64,000 bases of DNA from IMG/VR virus record IMGVR_UViG_3300022744_000022, positions 124,001 through 188,000 of that record, one strand, 5' to 3'. This stretch comes from a virus. This document shows, piece after piece, positions 31,199 to 39,381 of this stretch (positions within the stretch are counted from its first letter, which is position 1; every line of letters starts with the position of its first letter). A program made the translations under genes and the position numbers. The notes beneath the pieces were generated by a model. The model saw only the letters and a list, made by a program, of their open reading frames with translations. It was not told where the DNA came from and did not search any database.

Positions 31199-31437
31199 GC
31201 TACCAGGCTCAGTACCGCTGCGTTCGCTGCCAGCAGCGGTTCGAGGTCACACAGGGCGTCTTCGGGTGCCCTCCGGGGCACCAAGCAGACCCTGATAGCC
31301 CGTGCGGGCGTAGCCAGCGCCAGTACCGTTGTGCGAGCTGCGCCAAAGCCCAGAGGTGCCCCCAATGCGAACACCTCTGGGTCGAGTGGCTCAACTACCA
31401 GACCCTCGTGGCAACGCATAAACTTCCTGTGCTGTAG
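31195..31437 (+). CDS. Cysteine-rich zinc protein
   Basis: 80 residues with CVRC, CPPGH, CGRS, CASC and CPQC pairs, suggesting two zinc fingers. It starts in an ATGA overlap with the phosphoesterase and ends in TAG. Function unknown. Confidence 0.7.
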   Translation: MSYQAQYRCVRCQQRFEVTQGVFGCPPGHQADPDSPCGRSQRQYRCASCAKAQRCPQCEHLWVEWLNYQTLVATHKLPVL

Positions 31438-31444
31438 CCAAGGT

Positions 31445-33163
31445 ATGCTCCCCGAACGAGTGCTTCGCAGGTACCTGCGAGCGAAAAGCACCAAGAAGCG
31501 CATGGTCGTCATGATGGGCCCACCCGCAGCGGGTAAAGGCTTCTTCTTGGGCGAGCCGCCGCCGAAGTTCGGCTGGAAACTCCCCAAGATGCTCGTGGAC
31601 GACAAGGGCAACCCGCTCTTGACCGAGGACGACATCCCGGAACGTCCGCACTCAGAGGAATCCGACAACCACCTGCGAGCTATCCAGTTCGAGGAAGCAA
31701 AGAAGCACTTCGACACGCTCAAGGCGGCACACGAAGAAGGTCCGGAAGCCTTCAAGAAGGCGCTCTCCGACCACTGGTACGCGACCAAGGATGGGGATCG
31801 CGTAGACCTCAGCAAGACGGTCAACTACGACGATTTCCCTGAGACCTTGAAGGACTACCACGCCAAGACGAACAAGGATTTCTACGTCTCGATGCGGGGT
31901 TGGCACGACGACGCGAAAGAAAAGAACGAGGTTACGGGTAAGCCCAAGGAGCGCTTCAAGGACGAGGCGAGGCACCGCTTCGAGGAGACGCTGCACAAGA
32001 AGATCGAAGAAATCGAGGACATGTTGATCGTGGACTCGGCAGGCGAGGACATCGACGCCCAAGACTACAAGGGCCAGATCGCTGCCGCCAAAGAGGCTGG
32101 ATACGAAGTTACGGTCATCTTCCTGCATCCTGAGCAAGCCGACACCGAGCTGTCCAACCTGGCTCGCGGTAAGGTGCAGGGCAAGCGCATGGTGGACCAG
32201 TCGGATATCTCGAACTGGTACGAGAAGAACGCTGAGGCTCTCAAGGACATCCAAGAAGCAGCCCCCGACAACTTCGTGCATTACCGGAAAGGGCCGCCTG
32301 ACGCGGACCCCAAGAAGGCGGCTGAGTTGCGGGCCAAGGCTCGCGACATGATGAACAAGCTCTCGGGCCTAGAGGGCGAAGAAAAAGAGAAGGCCAAGCA
32401 GGAGATCAATCAAGTCTTGTACGGGGCTGCTTCGTACAAGCTGCACAAGCCTACGTCGTACGGCTCGGCTGTGAGCGGGCTTCCTGAGAAGCCCGAGGAA
32501 AGTAGCATCGCCGACGCCGTAGAGGCCATGAACACCGAGGCTGAGAAGCGATCAGGTTCAGGCCAGCCCAAGAAGGTCAAGCCTGAGGGTGAGCAGACTC
32601 CGGAGAAGCAGACTCCGGAGAAGCAGCCTCCGGAGAAGCCCGAGGGTAAAGCCAAACCGGAGGCCGGGTCGGAGAAAACCCGGATGAACTTCCTACGGGA
32701 GCTGGGGGATCAGAAGGTCAAGAACCCCAACCCGGAGTCGCGGGATCGCTTCCCTCAAATTAAGATCAGGTCGCTACCCTGGACATACCAGAAGCCCTAC
32801 TACGAAAAGTGGCGGGGCAAACAGGCAGCGCAACGTGTGGCAAAACGCTACCTGGAGGCAACGATGGCTGGTAAGGGATGGCTCGCAGGTTGGATGCATG
32901 AGCTTGCGGACGAGCTTGGGAAGACCAAGGTCGAGGGCTACAAAGTTTCTGCTGAGGCCGGTAAAGGTCCGCTGGTCCTGGTGACCATCAAGGGTGCTAC
33001 CGAGGACTCAACGACTGCCCGCAAGGCCAAACAATCGATCGAGAAGGTGATGGAGCACTCCATCAAGAAGCACTCAGAGGGTGTCCCCGGGTTCAAGCAC
33101 CGCGTCAAGAGCTTCAACAAAGGTGCGGATCTCATACTTGAGTGCGAGGTCTTGTTTCCTTGA
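31445..33163 (+). CDS. Zeta-toxin-like P-loop protein with long charged tail
   Basis: 572 residues from the ATG at 31445. The N-terminus LPERVLRRYLRAK is a version of the RVAxRYL motif. It is followed by a P-loop VVMMGPPAAGKGFFLG and a helical kinase-like region (MLIVDSAGEDID, VTVIFLHPE), as in zeta-toxin-type nucleotide or UDP-sugar kinases. The middle is Lys/Glu/Pro-rich with a threefold PEKQ repeat; AAQRVAKRYLEA precedes a C-terminal domain (about 470-572). Length and style resemble large-phage virion proteins. Kinase activity is uncertain. Confidence 0.7.
   Translation: MLPERVLRRYLRAKSTKKRMVVMMGPPAAGKGFFLGEPPPKFGWKLPKMLVDDKGNPLLTEDDIPERPHSEESDNHLRAIQFEEAKKHFDTLKAAHEEGPEAFKKALSDHWYATKDGDRVDLSKTVNYDDFPETLKDYHAKTNKDFYVSMRGWHDDAKEKNEVTGKPKERFKDEARHRFEETLHKKIEEIEDMLIVDSAGEDIDAQDYKGQIAAAKEAGYEVTVIFLHPEQADTELSNLARGKVQGKRMVDQSDISNWYEKNAEALKDIQEAAPDNFVHYRKGPPDADPKKAAELRAKARDMMNKLSGLEGEEKEKAKQEINQVLYGAASYKLHKPTSYGSAVSGLPEKPEESSIADAVEAMNTEAEKRSGSGQPKKVKPEGEQTPEKQTPEKQPPEKPEGKAKPEAGSEKTRMNFLRELGDQKVKNPNPESRDRFPQIKIRSLPWTYQKPYYEKWRGKQAAQRVAKRYLEATMAGKGWLAGWMHELADELGKTKVEGYKVSAEAGKGPLVLVTIKGATEDSTTARKAKQSIEKVMEHSIKKHSEGVPGFKHRVKSFNKGADLILECEVLFP
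32594..32638 (+). repeat. 15-nt tandem repeat (three copies)
   Basis: CAGACTCCGGAGAAG is repeated three times, the last with one change, encoding QTPEK units in the linker of the P-loop protein. Confidence 0.8.
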
Positions 33164-33169
33164 AATGAA

Positions 33170-33197
33170 CAGGGGCCCTGGTTGCCCAAGGCCCCTG
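33170..33197. terminator. Bidirectional hairpin between convergent genes
   Basis: CAGGGGCC and GGCCCCTG pair across a 12-nt loop between the stop codons of the genes ending at 33163 and 33206. No T-tract, but the location suits a shared terminator. Confidence 0.6.
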
Positions 33198-33205
33198 TCG
33201 CTCAC

Positions 33206-33373
33206 CTAGTTCTTGGAACGCTTACGTTCGAGCGCTACGAGGTAGCGTTCGTTGCGTTCAACGAGGCCCGGGAGCTTCTGGATTACGGCCAGCACCACAG
33301 CAAGCTGGCCGTTCAAGGCGTGGTTGTGCTTGGCCCAAGTCTGAGCCAAACCGTTCGATTTTACCCCAGGCAT
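33206..33373 (-). CDS. Short helical protein
   Basis: 55 residues (MPGVKSNGLAQTWAKHNHAL...), helical with a basic end (LERKRSKN). It begins three bases after the stop of the upstream gene and ends in TAG before the hairpin at 33170. Codon use matches its neighbours. Function unknown. Confidence 0.6.
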   Translation of the reverse strand: MPGVKSNGLAQTWAKHNHALNGQLAVVLAVIQKLPGLVERNERYLVALERKRSKN

Positions 33374-33376
33374 GGT

Positions 33377-34222
33377 TCACCCGGAAACCGTGCAGCCGTG
33401 GGGCAAGGAAGGATCGAACATGACGCGCCGCTGGTTGATCTGCTTCCACGACCTCGGGTCCTTCGGGTCCATCAACTCCGAAATGAAGAGACGGACCGTG
33501 GTCCCCAGCGTGAGGTGGAAGGCACGGACGTAGTAGGTACGCCCGTCACCAACGTGATCGTAGCTCTCCACGACCACGCTATCGTTCTCGAACAACAAGT
33601 GATCAGGACCGAGCTTGTTGAGCGTGATGCTGCCAATAGCGCAGTTGAGGTTGGTCTTCTCGCCCGTAGCCTTGGCGGTACCCACACTGGTGGGGATCAA
33701 CATGACCGTAGGGTTAGCGACTGACCGACGAACGAAAAACGGCTTGTCCTTCGTCCACTTCGAGGCAACGTCTCGCACGTAAGCGTGCATCTCAGCACGA
33801 AGTGGGGACGGGGCGGCCGTAGGCTTTTCCGCCGCAGACGGAGGGGCCTCGTTGAGATCCAGGTCATCCAAGAACCCGAAGTCGATCTCAGCCGCCGCTT
33901 GCTGCGTCACGTTGGGCTCAGCAGCCACCTGCGTAGTCTCTTGACGAGCAGCCGCTTGAAGCGAAAGCGCCTTGCTAAGCTGCTTGCACGCTGCGATCAC
34001 TTCCGGTTTAGCGCCGGACAAGGTAAGCACCTGGTCCACCGTCTCTCGGAACTCGCTCATCCCAATCTGGGGCTTGTCGTAGTAGTGCAGGGAGTAGTCC
34101 CCGTGCATCCGGGTAATCTCCGCAGGCCAAGCATCGGGGCCCAACAGTTGAAAGTGCCGCAAATGGCTCGGCATCAGACTCTGGGCGTACTTGGACCGCG
34201 AACCCACAGGTTCTCTGGGCAT
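33377..34222 (-). CDS. Unknown protein, probable virion or accessory
   Basis: 281 residues behind a strong GAAGGAGAG site. A helical N-terminal part, an Ala/Gln/Pro-rich linker (about 95-150), and a beta-rich C-terminal domain with TYYVRAFHLTLGTTVRLFIS. No family recognised. A minus-strand GTGTACGG box and a leader hairpin lie upstream. Confidence 0.7.
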   Translation of the reverse strand: MPREPVGSRSKYAQSLMPSHLRHFQLLGPDAWPAEITRMHGDYSLHYYDKPQIGMSEFRETVDQVLTLSGAKPEVIAACKQLSKALSLQAAARQETTQVAAEPNVTQQAAAEIDFGFLDDLDLNEAPPSAAEKPTAAPSPLRAEMHAYVRDVASKWTKDKPFFVRRSVANPTVMLIPTSVGTAKATGEKTNLNCAIGSITLNKLGPDHLLFENDSVVVESYDHVGDGRTYYVRAFHLTLGTTVRLFISELMDPKDPRSWKQINQRRVMFDPSLPHGCTVSG

Positions 34223-34278
34223 TGTCAGCTCTCCTTCGCGCTAGAACGCGCTTTCGTTTTCAGTTCGCTTCGTTCGCA

Positions 34279-34318
34279 TTGGCGGGGGTTACCCCTCGCC
34301 AACAACCCCCCGTACACC
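34279..34318 (-). promoter_or_regulatory. Promoter box and leader hairpin
   Basis: On the minus strand GTGTACGG (34311-34318) is followed by a hairpin, TTGGCG/CGCCAA plus GGGG/CCCC (34279-34302), in the 90-nt leader of the gene at 34222. The rest of 34223-34387 shows nothing coding. Confidence 0.4.
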
Positions 34319-34387
34319 AACGAAATGCGAATCTCGGACGAAAACGACCAAGCCCGTACGAATTCGGAAAGCCTTTGTACCAGCCCT

Positions 34388-34597
34388 TCAAGCCTTTAAG
34401 GTTGAAGGGAATCCGTTGACGCTGATCCGGAAAGCCGCAGTCAAGATGGCGGCTTGCACCGCCTGGGGAACCGCGATATCTAGGGCCCGCATGGCTTGGT
34501 CCAAGGCATCCCCGTAACGAAGTCCGGGGTCCTTTGAGACCAGATCAACCACCCGCTCCAGGACGGGCGCATAGCGCTGCATGTCAGCATCAGACAT
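34388..34597 (-). CDS. Small helical protein
   Basis: 69 residues (MSDADMQRYAPVLERVVDLV...), amphipathic helices, ATG at 34597 with AAGGTGGAG upstream. Function unknown. Confidence 0.6.
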   Translation of the reverse strand: MSDADMQRYAPVLERVVDLVSKDPGLRYGDALDQAMRALDIAVPQAVQAAILTAAFRISVNGFPSTLKA

Positions 34598-34629
34598 CGA
34601 GGTCTCCACCTTGAAAGGGTAGGGCTAGC

Positions 34630-34908
34630 ATGAAACTTACAGGACGTATCCCCGCACTCCAGACTTGCATAACCCAACAATGGACCGCTGGGCAACAGTT
34701 GGGTAGCAAGAGCTGGAAGACGCCTCGCAAATTGATGGGGTCCATCACATTCGATGCGAAGGCCGCCAAGGACTCGACTCAAGCCGTACGGGTCGTGGTT
34801 TTGAAACCTGACGGGACCATGCTGCGAGAAGAATTCCTCTATACCCTCCCTGAGGATGTCTACCCTCTCCCACTAAAGGGAACCAATGGCATCGGCTCAA
34901 TGGCGTGA
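34630..34908 (+). CDS. Small protein
   Basis: 92 residues. Basic N-terminus (KLTGRIPALQTC) and a strand-rich end (VRVVVLKPDGTMLREEFLY). Divergent from the gene at 34388; overlaps the next gene by 23 nt. No family recognised. Confidence 0.6.
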   Translation: MKLTGRIPALQTCITQQWTAGQQLGSKSWKTPRKLMGSITFDAKAAKDSTQAVRVVVLKPDGTMLREEFLYTLPEDVYPLPLKGTNGIGSMA

Positions 34909-35194
34909 AGTCCTCAAGGATAAAGTGTACGCGCTCTATGTGTACGAGCATCATCGCGTAGCGATTGCGCAACTCCTGGATCAGAATTGGGTCGTCACAC
35001 TACCCGACGATCCCACAACCAAGCATTCGGCTAAAGATCAAGAGGACGCCTTCAAAATCGGGCGTCGGATCTCGGTCGCTTGGTTGCAGGGTGCCCTCAA
35101 ACAGCTCGCCCCCGAGGTTGTCCCCCGACGCGACCTAACCCCAACCGAGGCCCAGGCCGAAATCAAGCGGCGGCAGAGGCGTTCAAAAAACTAG
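34886..35194 (+). CDS. Small basic protein
   Basis: 102 residues. An alpha/beta N-terminal part (VYALYVYEHHRVAIAQLL) and a basic C-terminal helix (AEIKRRQRRSKN). Ends in TAG. No family recognised. Confidence 0.6.
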   Translation: MASAQWREVLKDKVYALYVYEHHRVAIAQLLDQNWVVTLPDDPTTKHSAKDQEDAFKIGRRISVAWLQGALKQLAPEVVPRRDLTPTEAQAEIKRRQRRSKN

Positions 35195-35231
35195 CGTTTC
35201 CGGCGATTTACCTGGGGCAGATCAGAGACTC

Positions 35232-35275
35232 TTGACGTTCTGCGGTCATCCGGTGTAATAGTGGACGGTGTAGTA
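35232..35275 (+). promoter_or_regulatory. Tandem GTGTANTA promoters with leader
   Basis: GTGTAATA (35253-35260) and GTGTAGTA (35268-35275). TTGACG lies 18 nt before the first TAATAG, a near-standard -35/-10 pair. The downstream gene has a leader with CGAAGGGA. Confidence 0.65.
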
Positions 35276-35307
35276 GTAACCGTTCACCTAACTCGAAGGG
35301 ACCGCCT

Positions 35308-35793
35308 GTGACCGTCAAAGCCACTCTTGCTACGAAGCTGAAAGACATCCGTGACCTCAAGTCCAAAGGGGCGGGCTTTGAGGTTCAGGCCATGTACGAG
35401 GTCCTCGCCCTGGAGAAAGCCTCGGTGTTGTGGCGTCGAGACGGTACCGAGACGTTCACCACCGTGCTCAAGGAAGAGGTCGGGGTCTGCACCCCGACAC
35501 GGTTCAAGGCCTTCAAGAAGGCCGCCGAATACTTCACGCAGGACACCATCGAGAAGCTCGGTGTTCCGTGCGTGTGCCTGATCGCCACGCAGAACCAAAG
35601 CGTCCGGCAACGGATGCTCAAGGACGCGCTCACGTACCGGAAGGATCACGGGTCTGAGCCCACCTACCAATACTTCTCGCGCTTCTTGCGCAAGCCTGGA
35701 AAGGCCGTGTCACGGACCCGGCTTCTCAAGTACGTCGAAGTGCTCAAGGCCGAGATCAAGAGCCTCGGTGGGCGCGTTCCGGTGATGGAGTAA
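35308..35793 (+). CDS. Unknown basic helical protein
   Basis: 161 residues, GTG start behind CGAAGGGA. Mostly helical and basic (ATLATKLKDIRDLKSKG; SVRQRMLKDALTYRKDHG); may bind DNA. Driven by tandem promoters, so probably strongly expressed. No family recognised. Confidence 0.75.
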   Translation: MTVKATLATKLKDIRDLKSKGAGFEVQAMYEVLALEKASVLWRRDGTETFTTVLKEEVGVCTPTRFKAFKKAAEYFTQDTIEKLGVPCVCLIATQNQSVRQRMLKDALTYRKDHGSEPTYQYFSRFLRKPGKAVSRTRLLKYVEVLKAEIKSLGGRVPVME

Positions 35794-35831
35794 CCGACCC
35801 GATCTCGGGTCCCAGATGAAAGACAGATCAG

Positions 35832-36380
35832 ATGAAAAAGAGCAAGCTACGGTTCCTGTTGAGTCTGCACGAGAACATCAATCAAGGCTGCGAGATCCTC
35901 GCCGTCGATCGTGCCACCTTCATGCCGACTCTGGATCGCTTCTTCGAGACCGTCAGTCTCGGCATCGAGATGGGACTCAAGATGAAGGGCTCGAAGTCCT
36001 CACTGGCCGCCAAGAAGCCGGTGGCCGCCAAGGGGAAGGCCAAGAAGTCGGTGGCCGCCAAGGGGGAGGCCAAGGCCAAGAAGTCAGGGAAGGGCGGCAG
36101 CAGGAAGCACGACCCTCAACGAACCCTCAACGTGCTGACGGCCGTCAAGACCCACCTGGGGAAGACTTCCCCGATGCGTTTGAAGGACATCATCGAGGCG
36201 GTCAAGCCGCTCTTGAAGGGGATCAAGGACCCGCAGCAAGCCGTCTGGAAGATGCTCACGGACTGCCCTGAGATCGAGAGCGTCCCCAAGCAGCGTGGCT
36301 TCTACCGTTTGAAGCCCTCGAAGAAGGTCTTGAACGGCAAAGCCAATGGCAAGGCGACGCACGCCGTTGCCTTGAACTAG
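35832..36380 (+). CDS. Histone H1-like AKK-repeat protein with winged-helix end
   Basis: 182 residues. A helical start (RFLLSLHENINQGCEILAV) is followed by a Lys/Ala-rich repeat block (about 55-95, units like VAAKGKAKK) as in histone H1-like proteins. The C-terminal domain (LNVLTAVKTHLGKTSPMRLKDI ... AVWKMLTDC) has winged-helix (HARE-HTH-like) character. It probably binds and compacts DNA or recruits factors to it. Ends in TAG, sharing bases with the convergent gene. Confidence 0.75.
   Translation: MKKSKLRFLLSLHENINQGCEILAVDRATFMPTLDRFFETVSLGIEMGLKMKGSKSSLAAKKPVAAKGKAKKSVAAKGEAKAKKSGKGGSRKHDPQRTLNVLTAVKTHLGKTSPMRLKDIIEAVKPLLKGIKDPQQAVWKMLTDCPEIESVPKQRGFYRLKPSKKVLNGKANGKATHAVALN
36000..36083 (+). 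repeat. Imperfect GCCGCCAAG repeats
   Basis: Repeated GTGGCCGCCAAG units encode the AAK-rich block of the histone H1-like protein. Confidence 0.65.
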
Positions 36381-37456
36381 GTTCGGGACGCGAGATAGCG
36401 GCTCACCACAGCGGCGGCAGTTTTCTTGTCCTTTGCTTCCGCTCCCATGGAGTTGAGGACTTCTTGGAAGTCCTCATCGGTGAGCTGCTCGATCTCTTTG
36501 GCCACCGCTGCCATCATGAACTTGGCCATTGCGTCCTCGGCAGAGTCGCCTTTTGCGTCCTTGTCCTCGGAAGCGATGTGCTGAATCAGGTGGGCCACGC
36601 CATGTCCAACGTGCCCCAGCTCTTCTAGCATGTGCAGGTCCCCAAGGTGTTTAGACACCGACTTCATCGCCACATGCCTAGCCAGATTTTTGGCGAACAC
36701 CCCAGCGGCCATCAACGGGCCTGACGCAGCAAACGCAGCGGCAGCTCCGCCAATCGCCATGTGGGTGGCTACTTCCTTGAAGGCGGATTTCTGCTTCTTG
36801 GTCATCTTGCCGCCCTGCATCACGGCCTTGACGCCCTCTGCGGCAGTTTTGAACTCGTGAACCTCGTGCTTGGCGGTAGTCACGAGGTTCGTGATCATCT
36901 TCTTGGGGGCGTTCACCAGGGCGTCTTTCGCTTCACCCAACGCCTTCTTGCGGAACTCATCGTCCCCGAAGAAGTGCTTGACCGCTTTCGGGGCTGCCTC
37001 CACGAACTTCGTGGCTGACTCAGAGAGGCCTTTGAACCGGGCCTTCCAAGCGTCGAACTTGCCCGCAGGCTTGGCGGTCTCCTTGGGGGCCTCGGGAGCC
37101 TTGGCTTTGGCGGGCGGGGCCTTGGGCTGAGGCTTGGCCTCTGGCTTGGACTCAGGCTTCTTCTTGGCCTTGTCCGGGATGGGCGGCGGGGTGCTCTTAG
37201 GAGCCTTAGGCGGAGTGCTCTTGGGGCCAGCCGGGGGCGGGGGCTTGGGGGGCGTCTTACCGCCCGCTGGCGGGGGTGCTTTGGGCTTCTTGACCCCGGG
37301 CTTCTCAGCCGGGCCGCCTTTGGCCTTGTTCTCGTTGACCGAGTGCTGGGTCCTGTCGGCGTCCGGGTGTTCCTTGAGGTACTCGTTCAAGGCCTTCTCG
37401 GAGGGGAACTCCTTGGCTTGACGGTACCTGGACGCGACTCGTGCTGCTAGACCCAT
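36377..37456 (-). CDS. Proline/lysine-rich virion-type protein with RVAxRYL motifs
   Basis: 359 residues. The N-terminus LAARVASRYRQAK is followed by FPSEKALNEYLKEHPDADR-x-QHSV, a pattern I associate with large-phage structural proteins. A Pro/Lys/Ala linker spans about 45-135. The C-terminal helical part contains a Gly/Ala-rich hydrophobic stretch (MAIGGAAAAFAASGPLMAA) and ends AAAVVSRYLASR, a second copy of the motif. Possibly virion-packaged or membrane-active. No enzyme motif. Confidence 0.65.
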   Translation of the reverse strand: MGLAARVASRYRQAKEFPSEKALNEYLKEHPDADRTQHSVNENKAKGGPAEKPGVKKPKAPPPAGGKTPPKPPPPAGPKSTPPKAPKSTPPPIPDKAKKKPESKPEAKPQPKAPPAKAKAPEAPKETAKPAGKFDAWKARFKGLSESATKFVEAAPKAVKHFFGDDEFRKKALGEAKDALVNAPKKMITNLVTTAKHEVHEFKTAAEGVKAVMQGGKMTKKQKSAFKEVATHMAIGGAAAAFAASGPLMAAGVFAKNLARHVAMKSVSKHLGDLHMLEELGHVGHGVAHLIQHIASEDKDAKGDSAEDAMAKFMMAAVAKEIEQLTDEDFQEVLNSMGAEAKDKKTAAAVVSRYLASRT

Positions 37457-37488
37457 GCAGACGCGAGATCATCGAAGGATCTTTTGGA

Positions 37489-37767
37489 TCAGTCCCGGAT
37501 CACGCTCAGCGTCAAGTCCGCCGGGGCCTTGCAATGCACGGCCCGCTCCACCTTCCGGATCGCCACCACCGCCTCCCCTGACCACCCCCGAGGCAACACC
37601 TGCCCTCGACCGCACAGGTTGAAGCGAGTGTCCTGACGAGACGATGTGGCCCAAGAGCCTGGCGCGAGGTTCCCTAATTCGGATTCAGGGGGCCGTGGGA
37701 CAGGGTACGCCACCATCATAAACAGCTCACCCGTAGGCAAAACAGGAAGTTCATCGCTTTCAGACAT
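37489..37767 (-). CDS. Small protein, own GTGTAATC box
   Basis: 92 residues from the ATG at 37767, 9 nt after a GTGTAATC box located inside the end of the upstream gene. Pro-rich start (VPRPPESELGNLAPGSW) and a strand-rich end (AVVAIRKVERAVHC). No family recognised. Confidence 0.6.
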   Translation of the reverse strand: MSESDELPVLPTGELFMMVAYPVPRPPESELGNLAPGSWATSSRQDTRFNLCGRGQVLPRGWSGEAVVAIRKVERAVHCKAPADLTLSVIRD

Positions 37768-37776
37768 GATGGACCA

Positions 37777-37784
37777 GATTACAC
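37777..37784 (-). promoter_or_regulatory. GTGTANNN start-proximal promoter
   Basis: GTGTAATC on the minus strand ends 9 nt before the ATG at 37767. Confidence 0.5.
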
Positions 37785-37787
37785 CAG

Positions 37788-38219
37788 TCACGCCGCAACG
37801 TGTCGCACACCCTCGGCAATAGCCCGCTCAATGTCTTCTTCGGTCAACTCCCACCCATCGTAGGGTAGCCGGGCCACCACTCTGGTCTTGAACTTCTGGA
37901 AGTAACGGATCGCTAGGTACTCATGAAGTTGGAGCCCCAGCCACTCATCTTCGGGCGGCAGCACACTGATCCCCAGAGCGGCCAGCACGATCCGATGGTT
38001 CTCGGGATCGATCAGGTGCGAGACCAAGATGGCCAACGCGGTTTGTCCGGGACCCGATCCATGATACCCCCACTCGAAACCCGTCGGACTTTTGGTCAAG
38101 AGGTCGAGCCTGGGATTCAGAGCCCACCCACTGCCCGAGTTCAGATCCTCGACAGTAATCGAACAGACCTTCGTCTCGGGGTCACGGCGACCCGTGTACT
38201 TGAAGTAAGCTCTAGACAT
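37788..38219 (-). CDS. DUF6166-like protein
   Basis: 143 residues. FEWGYHGSGPGQTALAIL followed by a helix and the C-terminal WELTEEDIERAI match the small DUF6166-type family, whose function is unknown. Fourth gene of a minus-strand operon from 39042. Confidence 0.65.
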   Translation of the reverse strand: MSRAYFKYTGRRDPETKVCSITVEDLNSGSGWALNPRLDLLTKSPTGFEWGYHGSGPGQTALAILVSHLIDPENHRIVLAALGISVLPPEDEWLGLQLHEYLAIRYFQKFKTRVVARLPYDGWELTEEDIERAIAEGVRHVAA

Positions 38220-38619
38220 TCTTCAACGTCCCTTCGATCAACTTGAGGCACCGTTTGCAGGTAACCTCCGCTTCGTTGGAGGTCAAATTCTTGTACGAGA
38301 CGTGCGGCGTCTCGCAGATCTGTGCTGACCTGCCGTTGACCTTATGGGCCATGTGAATCTTGCGAGGAAGGATCGAGAGCAGTTCCTCTTGCGTCATAGG
38401 CTTCACGAGCCCGGCCCGCATGTAGAGCTTGAAGCCCTCTTTCGCAAAACGCTTCTCCAGGTCCAGGATGGCCTTTTCGATGACTTGCTCCAAGACACCC
38501 GCCTCCGAGATCTTGGCACTCGTTGCAAACGACAGCTCAACCGACATTGGGACATTCAGGTCTTGAATGTCCTCATCGGGTTGAAGCCGTTTCAGCAAGG
38601 GTCGGGGCCGATCAGGCAT
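38212..38619 (-). CDS. Unknown protein with C-terminal zinc-type CKRC
   Basis: 135 residues. Helical body, then ICETPHVSYK and VTCKRCLKLIEG at the end, a His/Cys arrangement like that in the proteins at 3075 and 45165. Overlaps both neighbours by 8 nt. Confidence 0.7.
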   Translation of the reverse strand: MPDRPRPLLKRLQPDEDIQDLNVPMSVELSFATSAKISEAGVLEQVIEKAILDLEKRFAKEGFKLYMRAGLVKPMTQEELLSILPRKIHMAHKVNGRSAQICETPHVSYKNLTSNEAEVTCKRCLKLIEGTLKNV

Positions 38620-38854
38620 TCAGCAACTCACGCAGATGCGCTGCAAGAAAGCGCCCGGTGGGCTGGTTCTCCATGCTCGCCGCTGACTGCTCGATGCGTT
38701 CCTTCAGCGCTACGAACGCTCGCAGTTCCTCGATCGCAGCCTTGAACGCATCCCCGTCAACCTCAAAGTAGGTTGGGCTCATGTCCTCGGTTGCCGACCC
38801 GTCTTGAAGCTCAGTGACTTGTTCAAGACGATCCAGAAGTTGTTGCGTGGTCAT
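38612..38854 (-). CDS. Small helical protein
   Basis: 80 residues, charged helices (LLDRLEQVTELQDG, AIEELRAFVALKERIEQ) likely to form a coiled coil. ATGA overlap with the gene upstream. Unknown function. Confidence 0.65.
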   Translation of the reverse strand: MTTQQLLDRLEQVTELQDGSATEDMSPTYFEVDGDAFKAAIEELRAFVALKERIEQSAASMENQPTGRFLAAHLRELLNA

Positions 38855-39042
38855 GTGCGCGTTGCTCCCGTGAACTTGCGATCCAAGTAGTCCCCATCAT
38901 CCTCGGGCTCGGGGGTCGGTTCCTCCGCCACCTTGGGCATCCGCTGCTTGAGCCAATCGGCGGCATCGTAGAGGCCGTTCTGGTTGGCCAACCCCAAAAG
39001 GGTCTGGAGTTGGTCGGTGACTGAACGTTGGTCGGGCATCAT
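38851..39042 (-). CDS. Small acidic protein, first gene of a five-gene operon
   Basis: 63 residues; helical with an acidic PEPEDDGDYLDRKF end. Lies 5 nt behind a full CTAGAGTTT-N12-GTGTAGTA promoter (39048-39076), so the transcript is essentially leaderless. Unknown function. Confidence 0.65.
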   Translation of the reverse strand: MMPDQRSVTDQLQTLLGLANQNGLYDAADWLKQRMPKVAEEPTPEPEDDGDYLDRKFTGATRT

Positions 39043-39047
39043 GCGGG

Positions 39048-39076
39048 TACTACACCGGGGCTTGGGAAAACTCTAG
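39048..39076 (-). promoter_or_regulatory. Full CTAGAGTTT-N12-GTGTAGTA promoter
   Basis: Perfect copy of both elements on the minus strand; the octamer ends 5 nt before the ATG at 39042 (8 before the second ATG). Confidence 0.8.
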
Positions 39077-39096
39077 AAACGGGTTACGCTTCTCAG

Positions 39097-39381
39097 GTGA
39101 AAACCTTACGCGAACGCCTTCAAGACTGGCACGATTGCGATGTTGCCGAATATGAACTCGGCGTAACTCTTGGGCTTTGGCCAGAATGGGGCGGCGGGCC
39201 TCCTGGGGAAGACCCTTGGCATGGGCACAAAGGCGTCTTTTGGACCGCCAACCCCCTGGGGACCATGCTTCACGAGACCTTGGTGAGCCTGACTACACTC
39301 GGGATGCTGGAATCGAGGGAAGACGGGTTGAGCTTCCGGTGGAACCCTGCTTGGGACTCGAATTCGTTGAAGGGTGCCTAG
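39097..39381 (+). CDS. Small protein
   Basis: 94 residues from GTG 39097. Segments WHDCDVAEYELG, WHGHKGVFWTANPLG and RWNPAWDS. No family recognised. Its TAG stop forms part of the -35-like element of the next promoter. Confidence 0.6.
   Translation: MKTLRERLQDWHDCDVAEYELGVTLGLWPEWGGGPPGEDPWHGHKGVFWTANPLGTMLHETLVSLTTLGMLESREDGLSFRWNPAWDSNSLKGA

Noticed and set aside
31331-31445. Longer N-terminus for the P-loop protein starting at 31331
   Set aside because: It would overlap the zinc protein at 31195-31437 and adds an out-of-character Cys/Pro-rich stretch before the RVLRRYL start motif.
33182-33724. A 180-codon plus-strand frame opposite 33206-34222
   Set aside because: The minus-strand genes there have a ribosome-binding site, adjacent stop-start spacing and ordinary composition; the plus frame does not.
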